Assembly (NCBI RefSeq): GCF_017168195.1
Contig: NZ_JADNYL010000001.1
Location: 248,001-312,000 of the forward strand
Source of the DNA: Thalassotalea sp. G2M2-11
Lineage (GTDB): Bacteria > Pseudomonadota > Gammaproteobacteria > Enterobacterales > Alteromonadaceae
DNA length: 64,000 nucleotides
Reading direction: 5' to 3'
A program made the translations under genes and the position numbers. Under the pieces are notes generated by a model. That model worked only from the letters and a program-made list of their open reading frames with translations, ran no database searches and was not told the DNA's origin. This document shows, in pieces, positions 8,670-17,400 of this stretch (the stretch's first letter is position 1; each line of letters opens with the position of its first letter).

Positions 8670-9698
8670 TTAAGGTTCAATATTTTGCTCAGCATACAGC
8701 TTGCTTTTATGTTTAAGTAACTTATCAACATAACGAGCCATCTTAACTTTTTGCTTAATAGATGACTCAAGAATTTCTTCAACGTCTCGAAGTACTTCTT
8801 TAATATTCTCAACGTTCTCAGATGAGTTAACTACTACTTGTTGATTCGGCTCTTGACTATTTATAGGAGCATTATTTAATGAACCTGTAAGCTCGACTTC
8901 CATTTCATCAGCAACGCTACTGATTGCTTCTGAGTTAATTTCATCTAATTCTTCAAGAAAGCCAAATAGTAATAATCGATCAACAAATATATTTATTTTA
9001 CGAGGAACACCGAGTGTTTTCTCATGAATCAACTCAATACCATTATCAGAAAATAGATTTTCTTTATTACAGCCAGCTTGCTGTAAACGATGGTTAATGT
9101 ATTCTTTTACTTCCTCAACAGTTAATGGTTTGAGATGAGCAGAGGCTATAATCCGTTGCCTAAATTGCTCCATATTTGGTGCCTGGATTATAGGTTTAAG
9201 TTCTTCTTGTCCCAGTAAGAAACTTTGCATAAGAGGCTTATTATCTAGCTGAAAGTTAGAAAGCATTCTTAGTTCCTCAACTGTTTCAGAAGGTAAATTT
9301 TGTGCTTCATCAACGATTAATAACGCGCGTTTACCTTGCTTATTCAAACTTATGAGGAATTGTTCTATCGCTTGTAATAAGTCTGCCTTTGAGTCCCCTT
9401 TAGCTTCAATATTAAACTCTGAAACGACTAAAGCCAGTAGTTCTTGTGGGTCTAATTTGGTTGTAACGAGCTGGGCTGCGACGATACTTTCATCGCCTAT
9501 TTGGCTTAAGAGGTTACGAGCAATTGTTGTTTTTCCAGTACCAATAGGTCCAGTAATGACAATAAACCCTTCACCTTGATCTAAACCATACTGCAAATAT
9601 GATAATGCTCTTTGGTGATGGCTCGAAGCAAAGAAAAACTTTGGATCTGGGCTTAATTGGAACGGCTTCTCTTTGAAGCCATAGTAACTTTCATACAT
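8670..9698 (-). CDS. XrtA/PEP-CTERM system-associated ATPase
   Basis: The 342-residue product begins MYESYYGFKEKPFQLSPDPK, a typical opening of ExeA/GspA-like AAA ATPases. Walker A is GPIGTGKT (50-57) and Walker B is ALLIVDEAQ (around 125-133). The C-terminal third is charged and probably helical. This family is a constant member of exosortase A EPS loci, next to the outer-membrane barrel, the tyrosine kinase and the chain-length determinant, exactly as here. It is the last gene of a five-gene minus-strand operon and its start lies one base from the stop of the barrel gene. Its precise action is not established; powering or coordinating the envelope-spanning export machine is a reasonable inference. 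Confidence 0.92.
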   Translation of the reverse strand: MYESYYGFKEKPFQLSPDPKFFFASSHHQRALSYLQYGLDQGEGFIVITGPIGTGKTTIARNLLSQIGDESIVAAQLVTTKLDPQELLALVVSEFNIEAKGDSKADLLQAIEQFLISLNKQGKRALLIVDEAQNLPSETVEELRMLSNFQLDNKPLMQSFLLGQEELKPIIQAPNMEQFRQRIIASAHLKPLTVEEVKEYINHRLQQAGCNKENLFSDNGIELIHEKTLGVPRKINIFVDRLLLFGFLEELDEINSEAISSVADEMEVELTGSLNNAPINSQEPNQQVVVNSSENVENIKEVLRDVEEILESSIKQKVKMARYVDKLLKHKSKLYAEQNIEP

Positions 9699-9699
9699 A

Positions 9700-11295
9700 T
9701 CAGAATTCTTTTGTTATTTTAAAGGATACTCGTCCTTCTTCATAGTTATATAATTGAGTATTAGAATTACGATTAATATTCGCTAAATCAAATTCGAAAA
9801 TTAATTTACTATTAAGAGATTTTGAATAGCCAATCGCTATTCTACGATAACGATCTCGACGTTCTGAGCTACTATTCTTTCTTAACCAATTATCAGTATA
9901 AGATGCACTTAGATTGATATTAGAGCGTCCACTGATAGCTCTAGATGTTGAAAAGTTGATATAAGTTTTATCATCTTCATTAAGGCTTTCTAGATCTTCT
10001 CTGTTGGATAGCTCAGCAACTAAATTAAATGTGGTTCTAGCTAGCGCTAATTCACTTTTCCATGAAAGTGTTTTATATAATGAAAAAACATCATCTTCAT
10101 TGAGTTCATAATCGGTGATTGTCAGTAGTTGATAGTCATCAAAATTAATATCATTCTGGTTTTCTAGAAAACAATCATTTAGATTTATATCTGAATTGGA
10201 TGGACACCAAAAACTCCCTAAGGGGATTACTTGGTAATTACTACGGGTGAAACTTCTTACTTCCTCTTTATAGTTTATTTGGTTGGTTAACCTTCTATTT
10301 CTATGGGAAAGGCTTAAACCATATGTATCTCCAAAAAAACGTTGGGAATAATTGGCTGTTAAAGTTGTACGGCTTGATGGCTGCCAATTAACATTCATAT
10401 CAATGTAATTGCTTTGTGGTTTACCATTAAAACCTAAATTACTGCTGATTGGTAAATTGTAAGAAGCATCGAGATAAAACCTTGGCGTTATAGACCATCT
10501 GATGCCTGCCCCATAAGAGTTTGACTCTGTTGAGCGCCCTGTTTGTATTGTGCCACTGTTGTCTTCATCGTAATAACGTAAAAATGGGTTGATTTTCCAA
10601 GAGGTAATGAATCCAATTTTTAGCTCGCTTTGATAAGAGCGGGCCGTTTGATTTTGGTTTTTTCTTTCTTGGTATTGTCCATTGATATCCCAAAAAACTG
10701 AACGAGATGCATTGCCATTTTTAGAAGTGACGATAGAGCTATAGCCTTCAAAGTTACCGATATTATCTTCTGAGTTGGTCAAGTTATATTTGATATTAGA
10801 ATTGATGATAAACTGACTATTAACAGTGTTGTATGCGATTCCACCACTATAAGACTCGACTTGCACCGTATCCGATGAAACGATATCTGCTAATGCATTT
10901 TTAGCATTATTCCGTGATCTGTTATCTATATTAGCCTTACCAATTAATGCAAAACCCTGTTGGCCAAGTTTTAGATTGAAGTCGCTATTCAATGTTTGAT
11001 AATCATCATCTAACTCATGGTCATGACTATAGGCAGCATATATACTTTTTGAAGATAAATTAAATGTAAGTAATTTAGAGCTATAGTTGGACTCAATATT
11101 GATTCCAGCCTGACTAACTAAACTGCTAGTGTTTTTAGTACTCGTTAGTTCTACATTATCAGTGTATACTTCTTCCGCAAGAAATTTTGGCGTAAATTCC
11201 CACTCTCCAGCGTAAATTGGATGCATTAGCAGTGATGTTGCAATAGCCGCTGCTAATTTAGTCTTATTCACCGTACCCATAACCATAATAGCCAT
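9700..11295 (-). CDS. PEP-CTERM system-associated outer-membrane beta-barrel protein
   Basis: The 531-residue product has a signal peptide ending near HPIYA and a body of alternating polar/hydrophobic strands rich in aromatic residues, ending in ...VSFKITKEF with a terminal Phe as outer-membrane barrels have. It matches the TIGR03016-type barrel found in XrtA loci between the ATPase and tyrosine autokinase genes. The start at 11295 has AAGGA five bases upstream; ATG 11280 is an alternative giving a cleaner signal peptide (MGTVNKTKL). Either start lies inside the 3' end of the upstream tyrosine kinase gene, so the two are translationally overlapped by 32 (or 17) bases. It probably forms part of the outer-membrane route for EPS. 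Confidence 0.88.
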   Translation of the reverse strand: MAIMVMGTVNKTKLAAAIATSLLMHPIYAGEWEFTPKFLAEEVYTDNVELTSTKNTSSLVSQAGINIESNYSSKLLTFNLSSKSIYAAYSHDHELDDDYQTLNSDFNLKLGQQGFALIGKANIDNRSRNNAKNALADIVSSDTVQVESYSGGIAYNTVNSQFIINSNIKYNLTNSEDNIGNFEGYSSIVTSKNGNASRSVFWDINGQYQERKNQNQTARSYQSELKIGFITSWKINPFLRYYDEDNSGTIQTGRSTESNSYGAGIRWSITPRFYLDASYNLPISSNLGFNGKPQSNYIDMNVNWQPSSRTTLTANYSQRFFGDTYGLSLSHRNRRLTNQINYKEEVRSFTRSNYQVIPLGSFWCPSNSDINLNDCFLENQNDINFDDYQLLTITDYELNEDDVFSLYKTLSWKSELALARTTFNLVAELSNREDLESLNEDDKTYINFSTSRAISGRSNINLSASYTDNWLRKNSSSERRDRYRRIAIGYSKSLNSKLIFEFDLANINRNSNTQLYNYEEGRVSFKITKEF

Positions 11296-12136
11296 ACAAA
11301 TCCTTATGAGATCTTATTGCTTTGTTTATTACAATGCCAAGAGCTAGGTCTTCATTGAGAGATTCTGTCGCAGCTTTGATATTTGCAATAGTTGTTTTTG
11401 ATTCTTCTACAACGACAATTGCCTGACCAACTAAATTCGCTAAAACTAATGTTTCTGTCACGCCTATCAAGGGCGGGCAGTCAAATATGACGACACGATC
11501 AGGGTAGCGAGTTGCTAATTCATTAGCTAGTGCTGCCATTCTTTCGCTGGCGAGTAATTCATTGGATAAATGATGAGGTTGACCCGCAGGGATAAGTTTT
11601 AAATTTTTGATATTTGTATTGTATAGCACATCGCTGACATTTTTCTCTGGCTGAAGTAGGTACTCAATTAAACCTTCAGCTTTTTCTATACCCAATTCTC
11701 TATTGACACTAGGGCGTAAAACATCCGCATCTATCAGTAATACTTTCTTATCTTGTTCTAGTGCAATACTTAACGCTAGGTTAACAGAGACAAAGGTTTT
11801 ACCTTCATTTGGTTTTGCACTACTAACCATAATTAAATTAGGGTGATTAAGTAATTTAGCCCCACTACCAAAAGCATTATTCAAAAGCTTGCGCTTTATC
11901 TGTCTAAATTCGTCTTTAATGCTTTTTCTTTCTCCAGTGTCGATTAGATATCCACGACCAGCTAAACTATCGGTATCAATAGTTAACACGCTTCTTTGCT
12001 GAGAATGCTCATCCCTTAAGCTTGTTGTATCAGGCTGAGTGGTGCTTTCAGTTGATTGAGGAGAATGAGTAGCTTGCTCTTTTTCAGAAGCTTCTTTTGT
12101 TGCTTTACGAGCTAACGCTTTTTCAATAGTACTCAT
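11264..12136 (-). CDS. XrtA system tyrosine autokinase (BY-kinase)
   Basis: The 290-residue product is a bacterial tyrosine kinase of the CpsD/Wzc cytoplasmic type. It has Walker A SSAKPNEGKT (about 105-114), Walker A' LLIDADVLRPS (133-143), Walker B VVIFDCPPL (215-223) and a C-terminal tyrosine cluster YGYYGYGYGE as autophosphorylation tail. It lacks membrane segments; its activator would be the separate Wzz-like protein encoded two bases upstream in the same operon. Cycles of phosphorylation of the tail are known in this family to control polymer length and export. The tyrosine-rich tail codons also contain the start and ribosome site of the following barrel gene. Confidence 0.94.
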   Translation of the reverse strand: MSTIEKALARKATKEASEKEQATHSPQSTESTTQPDTTSLRDEHSQQRSVLTIDTDSLAGRGYLIDTGERKSIKDEFRQIKRKLLNNAFGSGAKLLNHPNLIMVSSAKPNEGKTFVSVNLALSIALEQDKKVLLIDADVLRPSVNRELGIEKAEGLIEYLLQPEKNVSDVLYNTNIKNLKLIPAGQPHHLSNELLASERMAALANELATRYPDRVVIFDCPPLIGVTETLVLANLVGQAIVVVEESKTTIANIKAATESLNEDLALGIVINKAIRSHKDLYGYYGYGYGE

Positions 12137-12138
12137 GA

Positions 12139-13725
12139 TTAAAGCATTCCTTTTAATGGAGCCATAACTTGTTCAGGGAAAATTGAATAGATAATAAAAC
12201 ACGCTAGTAAAATCAACAATACTGTATTAGAAGCGATGAACACAAAGGTTTTTTTACGGTGCCACTTTTGTAGGCCTAAGTTTTCAGCTGCGGAGACCAC
12301 ACCAAATACAGGGATACCTGTTTCTTTGGTTATTTGGTTTCTTGAAGTGACAACAGGATTAATCTGGCTAAATAAAAATGATAAGCCGACACCAACACTA
12401 ATACCTATAATTGTACTAGCAAGTAAAAATAGTATCCTTTTCGGCCCTGTTGGCTCTGCCGGTGCACGTGGAGGATCAATAATTCTGAAATTGATTTTAC
12501 TAGTTGTTTCATCGGCTTGTTTGGCAAGTTGAGCAGTTTCTTTTCTACTTAAGAGTTCTTCATACTTCTTTTTGGTGATATTGTAACCTCGATTTAAAGC
12601 CGTTAACTCAGCTTCAATCTCTGGTAAAATATGGATTTTATTTTCTAAACCTTCTACTTCTTTTTCATAGTTATCGCGACGTACTTTAATTGATGCAACC
12701 TGATTTTCCAGCTGGTTGATTTGAATTTGTAAGTTTTGAATAACAGGGTTTTGCGATATTTTTTGGGTAGAATCATTGGCAGAACGAGCTGATAGGTAAT
12801 CTTGAATTTCTTTTTCTTTTTGCGTTAGCAAAAGATTTAATCTATTTTGAGCTTCTTTTACATCAGGATGACGTTCTGTATATTTCAATAATAGGGAGTC
12901 AAGCAAGGTCTGCAATTCGTTAATACGATCATCATAACTAGTTACAATTGTATTTGAATCCTTAATGTTTGACTGCGCACTTTCTTCTGAATTTGTTGAG
13001 CTAAGTTGTGCTCTAGAGTTAGCTAACTGTGATTCAGTTTCTGATAAGTTTAACTCAATTGCTTTCAGTTGTTCCTTGGCAATCCGCAATTTATTATAAT
13101 ATCCACCATACTGGTCTGGTAATACGTTACTGTATTTTTGTTTGAAGTTTGTTAATTTCGCTTCATCTGAAAGTAGTCGATTCTCATATTCTTTAATTTG
13201 CGTGTCTAAAAATTTTCCCGCTGTATCAGTGTCGCTTCGGTTTTCACCCAAGGTATTTTCTATGAAAACTGTGAGCGCTGATTGCACAACATTTTTTGCC
13301 ATTTGTGGGTCTTTATGTTGATAAGAAATGGTAAAAATATTGTCTCGTCTCCCCGCGGATTTTTTAATAGTAATATCTTCTTTTAAGTCATCAACTAACT
13401 CTTCATATTCTTGCGGGGTCGCAACTTGTATATCAAGATCAGTCATTCGAGTAATGCGCTCTATATTTGGTCTACTCAATAAAGTTCTCACCATTAATTG
13501 AATCTGTCTGTCAGTATTAGTTTCAACAGTTAACCCTTTCAATAATGGACCTAAAATTGATTGAGTATCAGCATAAACACGTGCTTCAGATTCGTAAATA
13601 TCATCTAAATTGACGATAACAATCCAAAGCAGCGGGCAAATAAGCCATGTCGATATCATGATGTATCGACGTTTAAGCCAAATTCCTTTTAAATAATCTA
13701 AAGCTTGTTCCAATAACTCTTGCAT
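12139..13725 (-). CDS. XrtA system chain-length determinant (Wzz/GumC-like)
   Basis: The 528-residue product is an inner-membrane polysaccharide co-polymerase. It has a Wzz domain with a first membrane helix around residues 20-40, a long periplasmic coiled coil (roughly 170-400), a GNVR-type segment ending in the proline-rich IDPPRAPAEPTGPKR, a second helix around 430, and a further helix near the C-terminus. It matches the chain-length protein of exosortase EPS loci. ATG 13725 is preceded by AGAGGTCAGGA. The next gene in the operon is its cognate tyrosine autokinase. Together they set polymer length and couple polymerisation to export. Confidence 0.93.
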   Translation of the reverse strand: MQELLEQALDYLKGIWLKRRYIMISTWLICPLLWIVIVNLDDIYESEARVYADTQSILGPLLKGLTVETNTDRQIQLMVRTLLSRPNIERITRMTDLDIQVATPQEYEELVDDLKEDITIKKSAGRRDNIFTISYQHKDPQMAKNVVQSALTVFIENTLGENRSDTDTAGKFLDTQIKEYENRLLSDEAKLTNFKQKYSNVLPDQYGGYYNKLRIAKEQLKAIELNLSETESQLANSRAQLSSTNSEESAQSNIKDSNTIVTSYDDRINELQTLLDSLLLKYTERHPDVKEAQNRLNLLLTQKEKEIQDYLSARSANDSTQKISQNPVIQNLQIQINQLENQVASIKVRRDNYEKEVEGLENKIHILPEIEAELTALNRGYNITKKKYEELLSRKETAQLAKQADETTSKINFRIIDPPRAPAEPTGPKRILFLLASTIIGISVGVGLSFLFSQINPVVTSRNQITKETGIPVFGVVSAAENLGLQKWHRKKTFVFIASNTVLLILLACFIIYSIFPEQVMAPLKGML

Positions 13726-13772
13726 TCCTGACCTCTAAAAAACAGGGAAATAAAACGGATAAAAACGATTAA

Positions 13773-14408
13773 TTAAAACCAAGTTTCTGGGATAACAATA
13801 ATGTCACCTGGTAGTACATCTACATTGGCAGAGATTTCACCATTTTTTATTAGGTCTTCAATTAATATCTTGTATTGTTTTTGTTGACCATTTTCAACTC
13901 GAACAAGAACAGCGTCATTACCATCGGCAAATTCTGTTAGACCGCCTACCCGTATCATCACATCAAGAAGGGTCATATGCTGGGTATAGCTGATTGCTTG
14001 TGGTTGTGCAGCTTCACCTATGACTCTTATTTGTTCACCAAAAGGACCGACAAAATCATTGACTGTTACCGTGACTACTGGATCGCGTAAGTAGGTTGAG
14101 AGAATTTCTTCAATGGTACGAGCTAATTCAGTGGGGGTTTTGCCTGATACCGGAATATCTTCAACTAAAGAGGTGGTGATCATTCCATCTGGTCTTACTT
14201 TAAATGTGCCAGATACTTCAGGGTTGCGCCATACAAAAATGTTAACGGTGTCACCAGCGCCTATTAAATATTTATAAGAACTTACATCAACCGTTTTTGA
14301 CTGGTGCAGTGTTGCAGGCGGGAGAGAGGATGTACTACACCCCGAAATCACATAGATAATACAAGTTAATACAATATATTTTATTTTATTCATCAATCGG
14401 TTTTCCAT
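13773..14408 (-). CDS. XrtA system polysaccharide export lipoprotein (Wza-like)
   Basis: The 211-residue product has a lipoprotein signal (YVISGC, lipid-attached Cys about residue 24) and a polysaccharide biosynthesis/export domain (YLIGAGDTVNIFVWRNPEVSG), followed by a SLBB-like segment and the closing DVLPGDIIVIPETWF. It is the short Wza-like form found in exosortase loci. It opens the five-gene minus-strand operon. ATG 14408 has AAGG eight bases upstream; ATG 14393 would give a shorter lipoprotein leader and cannot be excluded. It should form or gate the outer-membrane translocation channel for EPS. Confidence 0.93.
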   Translation of the reverse strand: MENRLMNKIKYIVLTCIIYVISGCSTSSLPPATLHQSKTVDVSSYKYLIGAGDTVNIFVWRNPEVSGTFKVRPDGMITTSLVEDIPVSGKTPTELARTIEEILSTYLRDPVVTVTVNDFVGPFGEQIRVIGEAAQPQAISYTQHMTLLDVMIRVGGLTEFADGNDAVLVRVENGQQKQYKILIEDLIKNGEISANVDVLPGDIIVIPETWF

Positions 14409-14526
14409 GGTCTCAACCTTTTTAAAGTTATCGCAAAAACAATCATAAACTAACAGATTCTATTTTATTTTTATAGTTGATGCACTTATTAAATATCTGT
14501 TAAAAAAAAGTAAAAGTTGCTAGTAT

Positions 14527-14556
14527 TTGCCATCTAGTAACTATATTAACTATAGT
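14527..14556 (+). promoter_or_regulatory. candidate sigma-70 promoter for the EPS initiating transferase
   Basis: TTGCCA (14527-14532) and TATAGT (14551-14556) are separated by 18 bases and each differs from consensus at one position. Transcription would start near 14563. It lies in the 223-base divergent region between the export lipoprotein and the transferase genes. No clear minus-strand promoter was resolved there. Confidence 0.5.
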
Positions 14557-14631
14557 GTCTGCTCTCACAATATAAAAACTAGTATAAATAAATGGCTTAT
14601 TATTTGTTTTATAAGGAATTAAATTTTACTT

Positions 14632-16035
14632 ATGTCTAGCCCGAAGTTTCGTGATCTTTCATCTGGAAGCAAATCGCTTGTTATTATTGAATTATTCCTC
14701 TTTGCAGGCGCTTTTCTTATTTCTTTTTATAGTAATCGTATTCTTCATATCGTCGAACACTATAACATTCCGCAAAATTTTGTTTTTATTCATGCCTTTG
14801 TTTATGCATTAATTGTGCAGTTATCGTCATTAGCGTTAGGTTTATATAATTCTAAACTAAGAGAAAGCTTTAGAGGCTTAGTGCGTCGTATTTTAATGTC
14901 GGTCGCCATTGGCTTTTTTATCGCGGTATTAATTAATCCATTATATGCTCAGTTCGCGTTACCCATTGAATTATTAGCAATCGCGGCATTGATTAGCTGT
15001 TTTATTATTTGCTTTTTCCGTTACTTTACTTATCGAGTAGACATTTTTGGCTTAAATAAACGAACTGTTTTAGTACTAGGGGCAGGAGAAAGGGCTTCTA
15101 TTATTGAAAAGCGTATGCGTCGTGGGGTTGATCGTCAAGGGTTTACTATGCATGGCTTTGTTGTGATGGATGGAGATGCATCAGATGGGATTGTCAATGA
15201 AAATAGGATCGATTTAGATGGCTCGTTAGTAAGTTATGCGTTAGAGCATGATATTGATGAAATTGTCGTTGCCAGTGATGAGCGTCGAAACAATTTACCT
15301 GTCGATGAACTCTTTGCTTGTAAAATTCGTGGCGTTGAAATTACAGAAATATTGGATTTCATTGAACGAGAAACCGGCCAAATTGCAGTTAATTTGATAT
15401 ATCCGAGTTGGGTGATTTACTCCAACGGTTTTGCTTCTGCTAATCATTTAAGAAATACCTTAGATTGGATTTTTAATGCCGGTATTGCGTTTTTTTTATT
15501 TTTGATCACTTGGCCTGTGATGTTAATTACCGCCTTGTTGATCAAACTTGATGAAGGGTTAAAAGCGCCTGTTTTTTATCTACAAGAGCGTGTCGGTTTA
15601 GATGGACAAGCGTTTAATATTTATAAGTTTCGCAGTATGCGTATTGACGCCGAGAAGCATGGTGCACAAATGGCAACTGAGAATGATGATAGAACGACTA
15701 AAATTGGTAAATTTATTCGCAAGTATCGTATTGATGAGTTGCCGCAAATTTATAATGTGATGCGCGGTGATATGGGGTTTGTTGGTCCTAGACCCGAGCG
15801 TCCAGAGTTTGTACAGCAATTAATAAAAACCATCCCTTATTATAATGAACGTCATAATGTAAAGCCTGGTTTGACTGGGTGGGCGCAGCTTAAGTACCCT
15901 TATGGTTCAACGGAAGAAGATTCGTTGGAAAAGCTAAAGTATGATCTGTATTACATTAAACACAGAAGTTTTATGTTGGATATACTGATTTTAATTCGCA
16001 CGGTAGAAATTGTTTTATTTGGCAAAGGGCGATAA
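14632..16035 (+). CDS. XrtA system undecaprenyl-phosphate sugar-phosphate transferase
   Basis: The 467-residue product is a polyprenyl glycosylphosphotransferase. It has four or five N-terminal membrane helices, a Rossmann-like middle domain (VLVLGAGERASII near 145), one further helix about 285-310, and a C-terminal bacterial sugar transferase domain with KFRSMR, the DELPQ motif and GPRPERPEF. It matches the TIGR03013-type glycosyltransferase of XrtA loci. It should start the repeat unit by moving a sugar phosphate from a nucleotide sugar onto undecaprenyl phosphate at the inner face of the membrane. It is first in a plus-strand group with the two PP-loop proteins and has its own promoter region. 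Confidence 0.93.
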   Translation: MSSPKFRDLSSGSKSLVIIELFLFAGAFLISFYSNRILHIVEHYNIPQNFVFIHAFVYALIVQLSSLALGLYNSKLRESFRGLVRRILMSVAIGFFIAVLINPLYAQFALPIELLAIAALISCFIICFFRYFTYRVDIFGLNKRTVLVLGAGERASIIEKRMRRGVDRQGFTMHGFVVMDGDASDGIVNENRIDLDGSLVSYALEHDIDEIVVASDERRNNLPVDELFACKIRGVEITEILDFIERETGQIAVNLIYPSWVIYSNGFASANHLRNTLDWIFNAGIAFFLFLITWPVMLITALLIKLDEGLKAPVFYLQERVGLDGQAFNIYKFRSMRIDAEKHGAQMATENDDRTTKIGKFIRKYRIDELPQIYNVMRGDMGFVGPRPERPEFVQQLIKTIPYYNERHNVKPGLTGWAQLKYPYGSTEEDSLEKLKYDLYYIKHRSFMLDILILIRTVEIVLFGKGR

Positions 16036-16072
16036 GCTTTAGTGTCGGGTATAAATTTTTAGAGAAAAAAAA

Positions 16073-17377
16073 TTGCCTTCGTTATTAAAAATTAGCAACA
16101 TATCAGTTACTTCTATTGGTAAGTGTTATCAAATCTCTGCAGATGTTGGATTTCAAAAACTTTGGTTTAGGGTACCTGTTCAATTCAAACCTGATAACTT
16201 AGATGCAACACCATTTTTGGTGTCTTTGCTTTTACCTGCTATGTTGCTTGGTAAAGATATTGAAGTCAGTAAAAATTACTTTATTTCCGAAGAAATTTAT
16301 CACCAATTAGATCATATTCAAAGTATATATCATGATTGGAATCCATGTTTTAAAAAAATCAATGTTTACTCTAATTTAGCCCCTATTTCGCAAGGTCAAG
16401 ATAGAACAGGGTCATTTTTTTCAGGTGGTGTTGATGGTACGTATACCATGATGAAGCATTTGGAGGATATTGATTATTTAATCCTAATAAATGGTTTTGA
16501 TTTTGGCATGGGAAATATTACTTGGTCTAATATGGTCGCTCGTAATAGTCATTTCGTTGAGCACTTTGACAAGCAATTACTTGCAGTAGAAACTAATTTT
16601 AAAACGTTTATCTTGAACTATGGTATTGCTAGAGTGGTTAACTTTGGTGCTTGTTTAGCGGCTATTGGCTTGATTTTGAAGTTTAAAAAGTACTATTTGA
16701 GTTCAGCGACAACCTATTCTCATATCAAGCCTGACGGAAGCCATCCGTTATTGGATCATTTCTGGAATACTCAGCATACCAGCTTTATCCATACAGGCTT
16801 AGAAGCGGATCGCTCAAAAAAAATTACTTTTCTTAAAAAAACACCTTACGCTTTATCGCATTTATGGGTTTGTTGGAAAGATCCTAAACATAATTGTGGG
16901 CAATGTTCTAAATGTATTCGGACATATGTGGCGTTATTATTAAATAATGCTGAACATGAAATTAGTTTTCGTAATGAAATTGATATCAATGGACTTGCTA
17001 AGCAAACGATACTTGATGATAGTGATTTTGATTATTTTAATACTTTTAGAGAATTGGCTATTAAAAAAGATTTTCAGCAAATTAAGCTAATTCTTGACAA
17101 GATGTTGTTTAAGTATAAGTTAAAGTCATTCTTACGAGATTTTGATAAGTATTTACTAAATAACTTCTTTTTAAAACGAAGACGGAAATCTGCTGGTTTA
17201 GATGATATGAATGTAAAGGTCGCATTAACTTCTAGATATTCAGATGAGTATAATATTAACAAAGTCAGTCAATATGTCAGTATGAGTGAAATAACAGAAA
17301 ATAATTGTATAGTCGGTTCAATTTATTTTTATGAGCCATCGCTTGATCCTGACACATTAGGTGAAGTACCTAGTTAA
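16073..17377 (+). CDS. QueC-like PP-loop ATPase-fold protein with zinc site, degenerate loop (function unknown)
   Basis: The 434-residue product has no signal or membrane helix. It shows an adenylating PP-loop SGGVDG at 117-122, where the canonical motif would end in Ser or Thr. It also has a four-cysteine cluster C267-x7-C275-x2-C278-x2-C281, the zinc-site spacing of QueC-like and related PP-loop enzymes. It is a tandem paralogue of the next gene, with the loop and cysteines at the same places. No queuosine genes are nearby. Members of the superfamily activate a carboxylate or carbonyl with ATP and add nitrogen or sulfur, so a role in modifying an EPS precursor is plausible but unproven. The start is TTG 16073 with only a weak AGAG before it. 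The C-terminal ~140 residues are basic and not recognised. Confidence 0.7.
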   Translation: MPSLLKISNISVTSIGKCYQISADVGFQKLWFRVPVQFKPDNLDATPFLVSLLLPAMLLGKDIEVSKNYFISEEIYHQLDHIQSIYHDWNPCFKKINVYSNLAPISQGQDRTGSFFSGGVDGTYTMMKHLEDIDYLILINGFDFGMGNITWSNMVARNSHFVEHFDKQLLAVETNFKTFILNYGIARVVNFGACLAAIGLILKFKKYYLSSATTYSHIKPDGSHPLLDHFWNTQHTSFIHTGLEADRSKKITFLKKTPYALSHLWVCWKDPKHNCGQCSKCIRTYVALLLNNAEHEISFRNEIDINGLAKQTILDDSDFDYFNTFRELAIKKDFQQIKLILDKMLFKYKLKSFLRDFDKYLLNNFFLKRRRKSAGLDDMNVKVALTSRYSDEYNINKVSQYVSMSEITENNCIVGSIYFYEPSLDPDTLGEVPS

Positions 17378-17400
17378 TTATTAATATTTTGGGGCACCAG

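Noticed and set aside
9352-9579. A 75-codon plus-strand frame opposite the ATPase gene
   Set aside because: Antisense to the conserved Walker A region; typical shadow frame.
14519-14531. A GC...CC pair on the minus strand upstream of the export lipoprotein gene, looking like a sigma-54 promoter
   Set aside because: The spacing is nine bases, not the required ten, so it was not called; the PEP-CTERM promoters have exact spacing.
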